A DNA stretch of 64,000 nt from an uncultured Bacteroidales bacterium (GTDB taxonomy: Bacteria > Bacteroidota > Bacteroidia > Bacteroidales > P3): assembly GCA_905233475.1 (NCBI GenBank), contig CAJOEN010000025.1:1-64000 (forward strand), in the 5' to 3' direction. Made by a program: the position numbers and the translations under genes. Positions 1 through 10,172 of the stretch are shown here, in pieces. The notes under the pieces were generated by a model that made no database searches, had not been told where the DNA came from, and saw nothing but the letters and a program-made list of their open reading frames with translations. The first letter of the stretch is position 1; the number at the start of each line of letters is the position of its first letter.

Positions 1-588
1 CTTCCTGTGATTTTCTTCCCGACCTTCGACAATATCCTTGCGGTTTTCGTTGAGCAGACACGAAGTGGTGGTAAGCACGTCGCCACAGCCGTTGAAATCC
101 ACCGAACCGCCTTCCATAACGATATGCGGCTCGAAAGCGGGCAGGCCGAGGTATTCGGCAATGCGTGCAGGAATGAGGTTGTCCAAATCGCAAGGATATT
201 TACCGCCCCAAGCGTTGTAGTCCCAGTTTACGATGGCTTTCAGGCTGTCGTCGTTGCGGTTGAGCAGAAAAGCGGGGCCGTGGTCGCGACACCATGCGTC
301 GTTGGTTGGAAAGATATGAAACACAACATTTTGCATACTGGTACCAATTTCGGCAAGTGCCGCCTGTACGCGGTCGGCCATTTGCCGGTCGAGCACATTG
401 ATATGCACCAACTCGTTCTCCGCCAAGGTCTTTATAAATAAGTGGTACGACGGGAAAATCGTCTCAATCTTGCCCGGCCACGAATTTTCGTTGTGAGGGT
501 AGCTAAGCCATGTGGCCTCGTGTTTCGCCCATTCGGCAGGAAAAAAATATCCAAGAGAATTCGGATTTCGGATTTCGGAATTATTCAT
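1..588 (-). CDS. Agmatine deiminase / peptidylarginine deiminase family (3' part lies outside the window)
   Basis: Reverse-strand translation MNNSEIRNPNSLGYFFPAEWAKHEATWLSYPHNENSWPGK...TNDAWCRDHGPAFLL...NWDYNAWGGKYPCDLDN...EGGSVDFNGCGDVLTT matches agmatine deiminase motifs. Confidence 0.9.
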   Translation of the reverse strand, partial: MNNSEIRNPNSLGYFFPAEWAKHEATWLSYPHNENSWPGKIETIFPSYHLFIKTLAENELVHINVLDRQMADRVQAALAEIGTSMQNVVFHIFPTNDAWCRDHGPAFLLNRNDDSLKAIVNWDYNAWGGKYPCDLDNLIPARIAEYLGLPAFEPHIVMEGGSVDFNGCGDVLTTTSCLLNENRKDIVEGREENHRK

Positions 589-738
589 AATGATTTCTAT
601 ATTATATTCTCCTTGCCGCTAAAGCGGCAGAAATATTTGTATATCTTTTAAATTGCTTCTGCCTTCGGCAGAAAAAAAAAATGAATCAATGGAACTTTCC
701 TCATAAACATAAATAATCAATTTTCTACTTTCAACTAT

Positions 739-2031
739 TCAAAGTGTTTCCTCCAGTGTTCCCATTTTTGTACTGTTGGAGCCTTTTATCAGTATCGTAC
801 AGTCTTTTAGTATGTTGGATTCAAAATATTGCTTAGCGTCTTCGGAAGTAGCAAACCACATAGCCGACGGATCTTGGCTGCTCACAAAGGCAAACTCCTG
901 TCCTACAAATACTTTCATCTTAAAATCAAAACTTTGTACCATATTTAGCACCGCGCGATGTTCCTCCTCCGACACAGCCCCGAGTTCTTTCATTCCGCCA
1001 AGCATAACAACGGCGTTGGCGTAGGCCATTTTGCCAAAATTCTGCACAGCAGCTTTCATACTCGAAGGGTTGGCATTGTAGCAGTCGAGGAAAAGTTTGT
1101 TTTTTGCCGTTTCCTTGAACTGCGAGCGACAATTTGCAGGATGGTATTCCTCCAAAGCGCATTTGATGTCGAACAGCTCCACGCCGAAATACTGTCCCAC
1201 GCACACGGCGGCCATTGCGTTGGGCATGTTGTACTCACCCAAAAGTTGTGTCTGCACGGTGTAAACATTGTCGCCGTTTTCGAAATAGAATTTCATATAA
1301 GGATTGGCCCCGACAAAAGCGCCTTTGACGTCGGCAGCGGCCGACTGTCCGTAGGTGGTGCGAGACATTGCGGAGCTGCGTTCCATAAGGATGTCGTCGT
1401 CGGCATTGACAAAAACACGTCCGTTTTTCCCGGCAAGGTAGCGATACATCTCCGTCTTGGTGTTTATCACCCCTTCGAAAGAGCCGAAGCCCTCCAGATG
1501 CGCCTTGCCCACGTTGGTGATAAGTCCGAAGTCCGGTTCGGCAATACGGCAGAGGAAATCTATCTCGCCCGGGTGGTTGGCACCGGTCTCCACGACGGCA
1601 ATCTGAGTGTCCAACGGCATGGTTAGCAAGGTGATAGGCACACCGATATGGTTGTTGAAATTGCCTTGGGTAGAGTGTGTGCGGTAGCGTTTCGAGAGCA
1701 CGGCGGTAACAAGCTCCTTGGTGGTGGTTTTGCCGTTGGTGCCAGTGATGGCGAGCACAGGGATATTGAATTGGCGGCGGTGGTAGGTGGCAAGCTGCTG
1801 CATGGTAGCAAGGACGTTATCCACGAGAATGCAGCGGTCGTCGGTGCGGTACTGCGAGTTGTCGATAACACAGTACGAAGCACCTTTCTGCAAAGCCTCT
1901 GCAGCAAAGGCATTGCCGTCGAACGAGCCGCCCTTCAAAGCAAAGAACATTGTGCCACGACTTATATTGCGGGTGTCCGTTGTTATGGAGCCACATTGCC
2001 TGAATATATCGTATATTTCTTTAATTTCCAT
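739..2031 (-). CDS. murF: UDP-N-acetylmuramoyl-tripeptide--D-alanyl-D-alanine ligase
   Basis: ITGTNGKTTTKELV, NFNNHIGVPITLL, ANHPGEIDFL, DCYNANPSSM Mur ligase motifs. Confidence 0.95.
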   Translation of the reverse strand: MEIKEIYDIFRQCGSITTDTRNISRGTMFFALKGGSFDGNAFAAEALQKGASYCVIDNSQYRTDDRCILVDNVLATMQQLATYHRRQFNIPVLAITGTNGKTTTKELVTAVLSKRYRTHSTQGNFNNHIGVPITLLTMPLDTQIAVVETGANHPGEIDFLCRIAEPDFGLITNVGKAHLEGFGSFEGVINTKTEMYRYLAGKNGRVFVNADDDILMERSSAMSRTTYGQSAAADVKGAFVGANPYMKFYFENGDNVYTVQTQLLGEYNMPNAMAAVCVGQYFGVELFDIKCALEEYHPANCRSQFKETAKNKLFLDCYNANPSSMKAAVQNFGKMAYANAVVMLGGMKELGAVSEEEHRAVLNMVQSFDFKMKVFVGQEFAFVSSQDPSAMWFATSEDAKQYFESNILKDCTILIKGSNSTKMGTLEETL

Positions 2032-2257
2032 ATATCAAATACTTACAAAAAAAAAGCAAACTGACATAGTTGTGCAAAAGTACACTTTTTTTTCTTTTTT
2101 TCGTACATTATTGTAATACTTTATCCACACCTAAAGCAAAAAAAATGTTCATAACTTGGTACGTATAAGAGTTTGAAATCCAAGTTTTACAAAAAAAGGA
2201 CTTCAAGAATGTTGCATGTTTCGGCAAAAAAAACTGTTTTTTCTCGAAAAAAAAACG

Positions 2258-2265
2258 TAACTTTG
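2258..2265 (+). promoter_or_regulatory. Bacteroidota -7 box TAACTTTG upstream of the POT transporter
   Basis: TAnnTTTG consensus in an AT-rich intergenic region. Confidence 0.6.
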
Positions 2266-2341
2266 CGACACAAAAGACGGGACATTTTCCTGTTTTTGAA
2301 AAGAAAAAATAACACAAATCAATAACTTAAAACAAAAAAAC

Positions 2342-4033
2342 ATGTCAGAATTCTTAAAAAATCTATGGCTTAATCACACCACTGGAGTGATATTTTGTGC
2401 CATACTGGTCTTGGTGATTCCCTTTTTGGTTTTCTATCTGAAGAAAGCCAAGGAACACCCCAAAGGACTTGTAGCCGCCGCCCTCAGTAATATGGGCGAA
2501 CGTTTCGGCTACTACATCATGAACGCCATTTTGTTGCTGTTCATCGTATCCAAATTCGGTTTGGACGACGGCACGGCAGGCCTTATCTATTCCGTCTTCT
2601 ATTTCGGAATATATGTGCTAAGTTTGGTGGGAGGTATTATTGCCGACCGTACCCAAAACTACAACCGCACAATACAGTGGGGTTTGATTATCATGGCAAT
2701 AGGCTATGTTGCCTTGGCAATCCCATTGTTCAGCAAGGATGCCAACGGCATTATCGCCAACGGCACCGGCACATGGTGGGCAATACTGATTTTCACCTGC
2801 GTGGCTCTGCTGTTCATCGCTTTCGGTAACGGTTTGTTCAAAGGCAACCTGCAGGCTCTGGTAGGTCAGATGTACGACAACTTCGAGGCCGAAGCCGCAA
2901 AGAAAGGTCCGGAAGCCTTGGCCGAAGCCAAAGACAAACGCGACAGCGGTTTCCAGATTTTCTACGTGTTCATCAACATCGGCGGCGTGATAGCTCCTTT
3001 CGTGGCTCCCGTGCTGCGTACATGGTGGCTTAAAGTCCACAACTTTGTTTACAACGCCGACATGCCGGCTCTCTGCCACCAGTATCTTGCCGACGGACAA
3101 GCTACTACAAAATTCACCGAGACCATGAACAATTCGGTGATAGACCCGAGCGCTGTTTCCGACCTCACACAATTCAGCTCCGACTACATAGATGTCTACA
3201 ACACCGGTATCCACTACGCTTTCATAGCTTCCATGTTGGCCATGTTCATCTCACTGATAATATTCTTTGTAAACAAAAAAGGATTCCCGCAACCCGCCAA
3301 GAAAGAAGCCGCTCAGGTTGTTGAATACACCGCCGAAGAAAAAGCAAGCATGGCCAAGGAAATCAAACAGCGTATGTACGCTCTGTTCGCAGTGCTGGGC
3401 ATAGCAGTGTTCTTCTGGTTGTCGTTCCACCAAAACGGACAGTCGCTGTCGGTGTTTGCCCGCGATTTCGTTGATTCTTCGGCAATTGCCCCCGAAATCT
3501 GGCAGGCTATGAACCCGTTGTTCGTTATTATCCTCACTCCTTTGGTAATGCTTATTTTCGCTGCTTTGGCAAGAAAAGGCAAACCCGTTTCCACCCCTCG
3601 CAAAATTGCTTTGGGTATGGGCATAGCTGGTTGTGCTTACCTATTCCTGTTGTTGTTCTCCATTGTTAGCAACTACCCCTCCGGCGACGAATTCAGAGCT
3701 ATGGATGCCGCAGCAATGGCACAGGCAGGATTGGCAAAAGCCGCTCCTTGGGTAATGATTGTAACATACTTTTTCCTCACTGTGGCCGAGTTGTTCATCT
3801 CGCCTCTGGGACTTTCGTTTGTGTCGAAAGTAGCTCCTCGCCACATGGTTGGCTTGTGCCAAGGCTTGTGGCTGGGTGCAACAGCCATCGGAAACCTGTT
3901 TATCTTCGTAGGTCCCATCATGCTCAACGCTTGGCCCATCTGGCAGTGCTGGGGAGTGTTCCTCGCTGTATGCCTCGTGTCCATGTGCGTAATGTTCGGC
4001 ATGGTGAAATGGCTCGAAAGAGTTACAGAATAA
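2342..4033 (+). CDS. POT/PTR family peptide MFS transporter
   Basis: MGERFGYYIMNAILLLFI and multiple TM segments typical of POT family. Confidence 0.85.
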   Translation: MSEFLKNLWLNHTTGVIFCAILVLVIPFLVFYLKKAKEHPKGLVAAALSNMGERFGYYIMNAILLLFIVSKFGLDDGTAGLIYSVFYFGIYVLSLVGGIIADRTQNYNRTIQWGLIIMAIGYVALAIPLFSKDANGIIANGTGTWWAILIFTCVALLFIAFGNGLFKGNLQALVGQMYDNFEAEAAKKGPEALAEAKDKRDSGFQIFYVFINIGGVIAPFVAPVLRTWWLKVHNFVYNADMPALCHQYLADGQATTKFTETMNNSVIDPSAVSDLTQFSSDYIDVYNTGIHYAFIASMLAMFISLIIFFVNKKGFPQPAKKEAAQVVEYTAEEKASMAKEIKQRMYALFAVLGIAVFFWLSFHQNGQSLSVFARDFVDSSAIAPEIWQAMNPLFVIILTPLVMLIFAALARKGKPVSTPRKIALGMGIAGCAYLFLLLFSIVSNYPSGDEFRAMDAAAMAQAGLAKAAPWVMIVTYFFLTVAELFISPLGLSFVSKVAPRHMVGLCQGLWLGATAIGNLFIFVGPIMLNAWPIWQCWGVFLAVCLVSMCVMFGMVKWLERVTE

Positions 4034-4042
4034 TTCTACCCT

Positions 4043-4092
4043 TTATATACATAAAAAAGCTGGCTTTAAAGCCAGCTTTTTTATGTATATAA
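4043..4092. terminator. Perfect 50-bp palindrome, probable bidirectional terminator
   Basis: TTATATACATAAAAAAGCTGGCTTT|AAAGCCAGCTTTTTTATGTATATAA, all 25 bp pair. Confidence 0.8.
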
Positions 4093-4212
4093 GGTCGCAG
4101 TAGGAAAAAACGCCCATACTTTCTGTACATCATACCGATATTCACAAAACGAATAAGATAACCATTTGCTTATTTCCGAAAGTTTTCGTATTTTTGCAGA
4201 AATTTTTGAACT

Positions 4213-5133
4213 ATGGAACAACAACGATACATACTGCCATATACCGACTTCGGTTTCAAGCATTTGTTTGGCTCGGAGCCGAACAAGGACTTGCTTATCA
4301 GTTTCTTGAACGCTATTCTGCAAGGCGAGCAGGTAATTACCGACCTCACATACCTTAACAACGAGAAACTCGGCTCCACGCAGTGGGAACGCAAAGCCAT
4401 TTTCGACGTATATTGCAAAAACGAAAAAGGCGAGTACTTCATAGTTGAAATGCAGAACGCCTACCAGAAGTTTTTCAAGGACAGAAGCGTCTTCTACTCC
4501 ACTTTCCCCATACGCGAGCAGGCCAAACAAGGCGACTGGGATTTCGAACTGAAAGCCGTTTATATAGTTGGGCTGCTGAATTTCGTTTTCGACGAGGACA
4601 AAGATTCCACAGAGTACTTCCACCATTACGTGCAACTGATGGAGAAGAACCGCAAGAAAGTGTTTTACGACAAGTTCACCCTGATGTATCTCGAACTGCC
4701 GAAATTCAACAAGGATGAAAATGAGCTTGTTACCATGATAGACAAGTGGATGTACGTTTTGAAGAACGTATCCCGGCTTCTTGACAAGCCCGCAAGTCTG
4801 CAGGAACGCATTTTTACACGTTTCTTTGAGGTAGCCGACATAAAAAAGTTCACACCCGAAGATGTGATACAATATGAAGCCTCGCTTAAAGCATACAGGG
4901 ACAACAACAACACGCTTTCCAGTGCCATTGAAAAAGGGTACAATAAAGGTATCAAGAAAGGAATAAAAGAAGGACGGAAAGAAGGTTTAGCCGAAGGACG
5001 GAAAGAAGGTTTAGCCGAAGGACGGAACCAAGAAAAAATTTCCATAGCCAAAGACATGAAATCCGACGGCCTACCTATTGCCACCATTGCCAAATACACC
5101 GGACTTCCCCACGAAGATATAGAAAAGTTGTAA
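4213..5133 (+). CDS. Rpn family / PD-(D/E)XK nuclease family transposase-like protein
   Basis: YTDFGFKHLFGSEPNKDLLISFLNAIL...FDVYCKNEKGEYFIVEMQNA...FSTFPIREQA; C-terminal charged repeats. Confidence 0.88.
   Translation: MEQQRYILPYTDFGFKHLFGSEPNKDLLISFLNAILQGEQVITDLTYLNNEKLGSTQWERKAIFDVYCKNEKGEYFIVEMQNAYQKFFKDRSVFYSTFPIREQAKQGDWDFELKAVYIVGLLNFVFDEDKDSTEYFHHYVQLMEKNRKKVFYDKFTLMYLELPKFNKDENELVTMIDKWMYVLKNVSRLLDKPASLQERIFTRFFEVADIKKFTPEDVIQYEASLKAYRDNNNTLSSAIEKGYNKGIKKGIKEGRKEGLAEGRKEGLAEGRNQEKISIAKDMKSDGLPIATIAKYTGLPHEDIEKL
4969..5026 (+). repeat. In-frame 24-bp tandem repeat in the Rpn-like gene
   Basis: GAAGGACGGAAAGAAGGTTTAGCC x2 plus partial, encoding EGRKEGLA units. Confidence 0.9.
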
Positions 5134-5160
5134 TATTGACATTACCAAAAATTTTGTTGC

Positions 5161-5197
5161 AAAAAAAAAACGGAGCCGAAGGCTCCGCTTTTTTTAT
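5161..5197. terminator. Bidirectional rho-independent terminator
   Basis: A-tract, CGGAGCC GAA GGCTCCG, T-tract between convergent genes. Confidence 0.85.
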
Positions 5198-5212
5198 AAT
5201 TGTTAGTCTAAC

Positions 5213-5905
5213 TTAGAATTTCCAGTTGAAACCAACGCCAATGAGGCTGGGCAGAGAGTTAACGCCAAATTCTATTTCGTTAGTTTTGGAGATTTCCTTA
5301 GATCCATCTGCAGATTCGTCTGTTTCTTTACTCATGTTGTAACCTATGCTGAGCAGGTTAAGATAGCAATCCATCGAAATGTGGTCGTTCAAATTGTAGG
5401 ACAGACCAGGAATAATATTCAAACCAAAGTCAAAATATTTAGTACCGTCCACCTCTGTTGATGAAACACTTTCAATTTCAGTTTTATTTTTGTCTTGTCC
5501 CATCCAAATAGGTATCTGCAGTTCGCAGAACATGGAAAGGTTGCCAAAATCCAATACATTGTAACGTGCGAAAGGAGTGATACCGTACATTGTTGTTTTT
5601 ACTGTGTTGGTTACATCACCAGCAGCTTTGTCTTCTCCTTGAGCGGCAGGTGTTACTCTCACTCGTTTATCCTGAGAAATACCAAATGCTGCACCAATCG
5701 ACAATTTATCCATTTGGAAACCTATTTTCGGTGTGATTTCCCAAGATATTGTTTTTGGCAGATCTTGTGTTACAGAAACACCTGTTGCTGTTTGTTCGTA
5801 TTTACCGTTTTGCACGCTGAAACCAAAGTCTCCACCAACAAAAAGTTGTGCGTTTGCTACGCCCATTGTTGCCATTGCAACCAAAGTTAAAAATACTTTT
5901 TTCAT
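5213..5905 (-). CDS. Outer-membrane beta-barrel protein
   Basis: Signal peptide MKKVFLTLVAMATMGVANAQ; amphipathic strands ending in aromatic F. Confidence 0.7.
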   Translation of the reverse strand: MKKVFLTLVAMATMGVANAQLFVGGDFGFSVQNGKYEQTATGVSVTQDLPKTISWEITPKIGFQMDKLSIGAAFGISQDKRVRVTPAAQGEDKAAGDVTNTVKTTMYGITPFARYNVLDFGNLSMFCELQIPIWMGQDKNKTEIESVSSTEVDGTKYFDFGLNIIPGLSYNLNDHISMDCYLNLLSIGYNMSKETDESADGSKEISKTNEIEFGVNSLPSLIGVGFNWKF

Positions 5906-6136
5906 TTTTGTAAAAATTTTAATGTGTTAATAAATTAAATGATTTAAGTGTTTTCTATTGTATTATTTTTATTCATTATTCTTTAACAATATCCACATGC
6001 AAAATTACACCTTTCTTTTCAAAAAATCAAACTTCTCAACAAAAAAACTTTTGTGTTTAAATTCTAAATCATTGCGTATCATTGCATTCTACATAATTTA
6101 TAAACAACAAATTGTGAACTATAAATTATAGACCAA

Positions 6137-6934
6137 TCAAAATCTCAGTGCAACATAAACAGATATTGAGCTGTTTTTGGAATCAATATCGTCCTGCAAC
6201 CAGTCTCCTTTTTTATTTTGTTTCAGTTCGTTTAGAGTGTTGAAAAGGCCGTATGTGTAACGAGCTCCAAAAATAAGTCCTATATTATAGGCTTCTTTGT
6301 GCATTTCCATGTCTATACGGTAGCTAAAACCTGCTGTAACCGAGAGATCCCAACGTCTATAGTATTCAAAATCAGGAAGATTTACAGATGCATCTTCCTC
6401 TATTTGAGTGAATTTACCTCTCGGGCGAGTCCAATCCATTTCGGTTGTAAAGCCCCAATCCTTTATATTTTCAGAATATTGGTACGATTTTTCGCCGGTA
6501 AGCAGATAGCCCACCTGAGGGCCTGCCTCGATATTGAAACCCGTAAAGGGCGAAATTTTTAGCAACAGTGGCATTTGCAAGTAATATGTGGTAATGTCTC
6601 CTTCATAGTAGCCGCCAATGGTGGGCAGATTTACCTGGACATTGCCGTGCGCACCTTGCTTGGCAACAAAAATCTCGGTACCGAGGGTTAGTGTGGGGTT
6701 GAAACGTACATCAAGGAACATACCTGCGCTAAAACCCGTTGTATAGCTGTATTCCATCCTTTTTCCCTTTACAAAAGGCGAAATTGTATCGGGTATTTTT
6801 TCGGAGTACGACATGGTGTTGAGCGTGAATGCGGCTTTGGGGCCGAATTTTACTTTTATTTGGGCTTTTGCAGTGGTGATTCCGAGTGTCATCAAGGCCA
6901 CCAAACATACTGTAAAATGCGTTTTCGTCTTCAT
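6137..6934 (-). CDS. PorT-like outer-membrane beta-barrel protein
   Basis: Signal peptide; KVKFGPKAAFTLN...IEAGPQVGYLLTG pattern; terminal ALRF. Confidence 0.75.
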   Translation of the reverse strand: MKTKTHFTVCLVALMTLGITTAKAQIKVKFGPKAAFTLNTMSYSEKIPDTISPFVKGKRMEYSYTTGFSAGMFLDVRFNPTLTLGTEIFVAKQGAHGNVQVNLPTIGGYYEGDITTYYLQMPLLLKISPFTGFNIEAGPQVGYLLTGEKSYQYSENIKDWGFTTEMDWTRPRGKFTQIEEDASVNLPDFEYYRRWDLSVTAGFSYRIDMEMHKEAYNIGLIFGARYTYGLFNTLNELKQNKKGDWLQDDIDSKNSSISVYVALRF

Positions 6935-7121
6935 CGGTATATTATTTTATTTTAATTTTTAGTTTTGCAAAGATATGATTTTTTTTCCAAGTTTGCCCAA
7001 ATCCGAGCAAGTTTTTTATACATCAACTTTTTATATTATTGGTGTTAAAGATGTTATATTTCTACATATCTTTTTTTCTGTTGAATTTTCAAGTGCAAGT
7101 GTTTTTTCGCAACAAGAATCT

Positions 7122-8105
7122 TTAGTGTTTTACTGTGTAGGCTGCCGGTTTCTTCTTTATAGGTGCAAATTCCTTGAGGAATTTCTTATCCTCGTGCAGA
7201 CGCCCACGTATGTTTTCACGCAAAATCCACTTGCCATTACTGAAATACAGGGCGTTTTCCATTCCCGACGGCACATAGTACTGATACAGACCCTCCATGC
7301 CCTCGATAACCGGAGACACATCATCAAATACAATCATTTTATCTTTCTCCTCGCGCGACACGGTAACGGTAACCGTTTTTCCGTTTTTCTTTTCCTTCTT
7401 TTTTTCCTGGATCTCGTAATACTGCTCGTCGTAACGGACATTTACCGAGGCTTTTTTGGAATATTGTATCAAAACGCGGCGTATGTTGCGGTCGTGTTTA
7501 AAAACCTGAGCACCAAAAATAGGTTGCGAGGAGTTCGATTTGAAGGTGATAGGCTCTATCACTTTGCGTTGCACTATGGTATTGCCACCACTCCAACCGA
7601 TAAGCGTATAAGAAACTTTGCCGTCGTATTTTATAGTTATAAGTTCTTGATATATAGCCCCATACCAGTTATTGCCCATAAGCACCGATTCTTCGGTGTT
7701 GAACATCTCCTCGCTTTTGTCGTTAAGTATATGCACATCGTATTCATCGGTTTTGGGGTTGTATGCCTGCACCATGCCGAAACACTCGTATTCGCCGTTG
7801 TCGCGTATCACCGCCCAAGAGAATATCTTAAACTTGCCGTCATCGGCGGTAAGCACCGACACATTGCGTCCGAAATTCCATTTCCACGCAAAAGATTTTT
7901 CGCCAAGCAAAGCCTCTTCCAACAGCAACAAAGCCTGTTCGTTGGCGTTGTAACGCTCGTTGTCGGTAGATGCGTTGAAAGTCTTGTCGAAAAGCTGGTT
8001 AAGCTCCTGCTCGTAGTGGCGCATTTCGTCCTTGCTTTGTGCGTAAATTGCCGCCGGGCACAGCGTTAGCAGCAACATTAAAGTTATTACTTTTTTTATG
8101 TGCAT
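7122..8105 (-). CDS. Secreted hypothetical protein
   Basis: Signal peptide MHIKKVITLMLLLTLCPAAIYAQ; intact 327-aa ORF. Confidence 0.75.
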   Translation of the reverse strand: MHIKKVITLMLLLTLCPAAIYAQSKDEMRHYEQELNQLFDKTFNASTDNERYNANEQALLLLEEALLGEKSFAWKWNFGRNVSVLTADDGKFKIFSWAVIRDNGEYECFGMVQAYNPKTDEYDVHILNDKSEEMFNTEESVLMGNNWYGAIYQELITIKYDGKVSYTLIGWSGGNTIVQRKVIEPITFKSNSSQPIFGAQVFKHDRNIRRVLIQYSKKASVNVRYDEQYYEIQEKKKEKKNGKTVTVTVSREEKDKMIVFDDVSPVIEGMEGLYQYYVPSGMENALYFSNGKWILRENIRGRLHEDKKFLKEFAPIKKKPAAYTVKH

Positions 8106-8213
8106 TCCGTAGTTTGGTTTATTTTTTGTATTTTTGTTTTTACGAAAAACAGCACAAAAAGTTATAATATCGTTTCAAATATCTGTTTTTTAACAAAATA
8201 AACAACAAACGTC

Positions 8214-9245
8214 ATGAGTTTATCCGACACCATTTCAGTTTTTGCGGAATTGGGCAAAAAAATACAAGGCGGCCTCGACGACGGCTCGCTCGACGGCATT
8301 ATCGACATTGCTTCGCACCATAATCCGTGGCACACACACGGAAACATTCTCTTTGCCCTCGGACGCGTGGTACGCAACCTGGAGCAGCCTCGACTGGAGC
8401 AGTGGCTCGCCCCCTACCCCACCCTCGACGGGTTACACAAGCCAAAAACGGTGGCGGTGGTTATGAGCGGCGAAGTGCCTCTTTCGGGATGGAGCGATTT
8501 CCTTTCGGTGATTGCCTCGGGCAACCGCATACTTATAAAACTGAGCGACGGCGACGACGTGCTTATCCCTCATCTGGCTAAAATGTTGGTGCGCATAGCC
8601 CCTGAGTTTGAGGACTATGTGACTTTCGCCGAAGGACGCATGCACCGTTTCGACGCGATAATAGCCACCGGAGACGGCAATACCAACCGCTATTTCGAAC
8701 GCTATTTTGCACATTATCAGCACATAATAAGGCAACCGAAAAACAGTGTGGCTGTGCTCGACGGCAACGAGACCCCGGCACAACTCACGGCCTTGGCCGA
8801 CGACATTTTTATTTATATGGGAATGGGCAGTCGGGGCGTGTCGAAACTTTTTGTGCCCGAGGGCTACGATTTTGGCAGACTTATCAAAGCCGCCGAGAAA
8901 TACCGTCAGCTGTTCGACGAAAACCACTACAAAAGCAATTTGGATTACCACAAGGCTCTGCTGATGCTCAACGCCGTACCTTTTATCGACGGCGATTTCT
9001 GGATTTTGAAAGATGACGAGCCAATAGCCTCACCTGTGTCGGTAACAAACTACGGCACTTACAATAAATTATCTGAAGTTACTGATTTTCTGAAGAATAA
9101 CGCCAATAGTATCGACTGCGTGGTTTCGGGCACGGAACTGGATAATGCCATACCTTTCGGCAAAGCCCACCGCACCGAGCTTTGGGACTATCCGCAAGGC
9201 ATAAACACTATGGATTTTCTTATCAACTTAAAGAATGAACTCTAA
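8214..9245 (+). CDS. Acyl-CoA reductase (LuxC-like family)
   Basis: VVMSGEVPLSGWSDFLSVIASGNRILIKLSDGDDVLIPHLAKML, typical of Bacteroidota acyl-CoA reductases. Confidence 0.75.
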   Translation: MSLSDTISVFAELGKKIQGGLDDGSLDGIIDIASHHNPWHTHGNILFALGRVVRNLEQPRLEQWLAPYPTLDGLHKPKTVAVVMSGEVPLSGWSDFLSVIASGNRILIKLSDGDDVLIPHLAKMLVRIAPEFEDYVTFAEGRMHRFDAIIATGDGNTNRYFERYFAHYQHIIRQPKNSVAVLDGNETPAQLTALADDIFIYMGMGSRGVSKLFVPEGYDFGRLIKAAEKYRQLFDENHYKSNLDYHKALLMLNAVPFIDGDFWILKDDEPIASPVSVTNYGTYNKLSEVTDFLKNNANSIDCVVSGTELDNAIPFGKAHRTELWDYPQGINTMDFLINLKNEL

Positions 9246-9368
9246 ACTCTCCTGTTCGCCTTCGGCTTACGACAGGCGAAATATTGGCGAACACCTTTGA
9301 AAAAAAATTCAGTGAACAAATTTTGTGGATATTGTAGGTTATTTTTCAATTAATTAAAATTCAAAGAA

Positions 9369-10073
9369 ATGCAACACGGAACACTGATACTTTTTCCTGT
9401 GGGCTTGGGCGGCGACCTCAGCGCCTGCCTGCCCGAATACAATCGCCAGCTACTTAACACCTGCACAACTTTTATTGTGGAGGAGCTGCGTACAGCACGC
9501 CGTTTCCTGAAAAAAGCAGGTTACCTAACCCCTATCGACGACACCACTTTTTATGTCCTTAACGAACACACCCAGCAGTCGGAGATTGAGCATTACCTCG
9601 ACGGCATAAGCGAGGGCAAAAACATCGGTCTGCTCTCGGAGGCGGGCTTGCCCTGCGTGGCCGACCCGGGAGCAATGGCAGTGCGTATGGCGCAAAAGCA
9701 TGGCATCGAGGTGGTTCCGCTCGTAGGACCTTCGTCGCTGATGATGGCGCTGATGGCTTCGGGCTTCAACGGACAGAATTTCGCTTTTGTCGGCTACCTG
9801 CCGATTGACAAACCTGAACGTATCAAAGCTATTAAAGCATTGGAAAATAGAGCTTATCACGAGAACCAGACTCAGATTTTCATAGAAACGCCCTACCGCT
9901 CGCAACAAACGATAGAACTTTTGTCCAACATCTGCAACCCACAAACCATGATTTGTGTCGCCACCGACATAACCCTTGAAAATCAGTTTATTAAGTCGGC
10001 TACGGCTGCTTGGTGGAAAAAGCACCTGCCCGACATCGCAAAACGAAACACTGTGTTTTTAATTGAGAGTTGA
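9369..10073 (+). CDS. SAM-dependent methyltransferase, tetrapyrrole methylase superfamily (RsmI-like)
   Basis: NIGLLSEAGLPCVADPGAMAVRMAQKHGIEVVPLVGPSSLMMALMASGFNGQNFAFVGYLP. Confidence 0.85.
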   Translation: MQHGTLILFPVGLGGDLSACLPEYNRQLLNTCTTFIVEELRTARRFLKKAGYLTPIDDTTFYVLNEHTQQSEIEHYLDGISEGKNIGLLSEAGLPCVADPGAMAVRMAQKHGIEVVPLVGPSSLMMALMASGFNGQNFAFVGYLPIDKPERIKAIKALENRAYHENQTQIFIETPYRSQQTIELLSNICNPQTMICVATDITLENQFIKSATAAWWKKHLPDIAKRNTVFLIES

Positions 10074-10119
10074 GAGTTCGGTAAAAATCTTAAAAAGTTT
10101 TGATATTGAAAAAAAAGCG

Positions 10120-10127
10120 TATATTTG
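10120..10127 (+). promoter_or_regulatory. -7 box TATATTTG upstream of the tandem Cys-rich genes
   Basis: TAnnTTTG motif. Confidence 0.5.
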
Positions 10128-10172
10128 TCGTTTCAAAAAACACAAAATATAAACCATAAATTGTAAACCATT

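Noticed and set aside
6975-8069. 364-aa plus-strand ORF
   Set aside because: Antisense to the secreted hypothetical at 7122-8105, which has a signal peptide; translation is F/H/V-rich without domains
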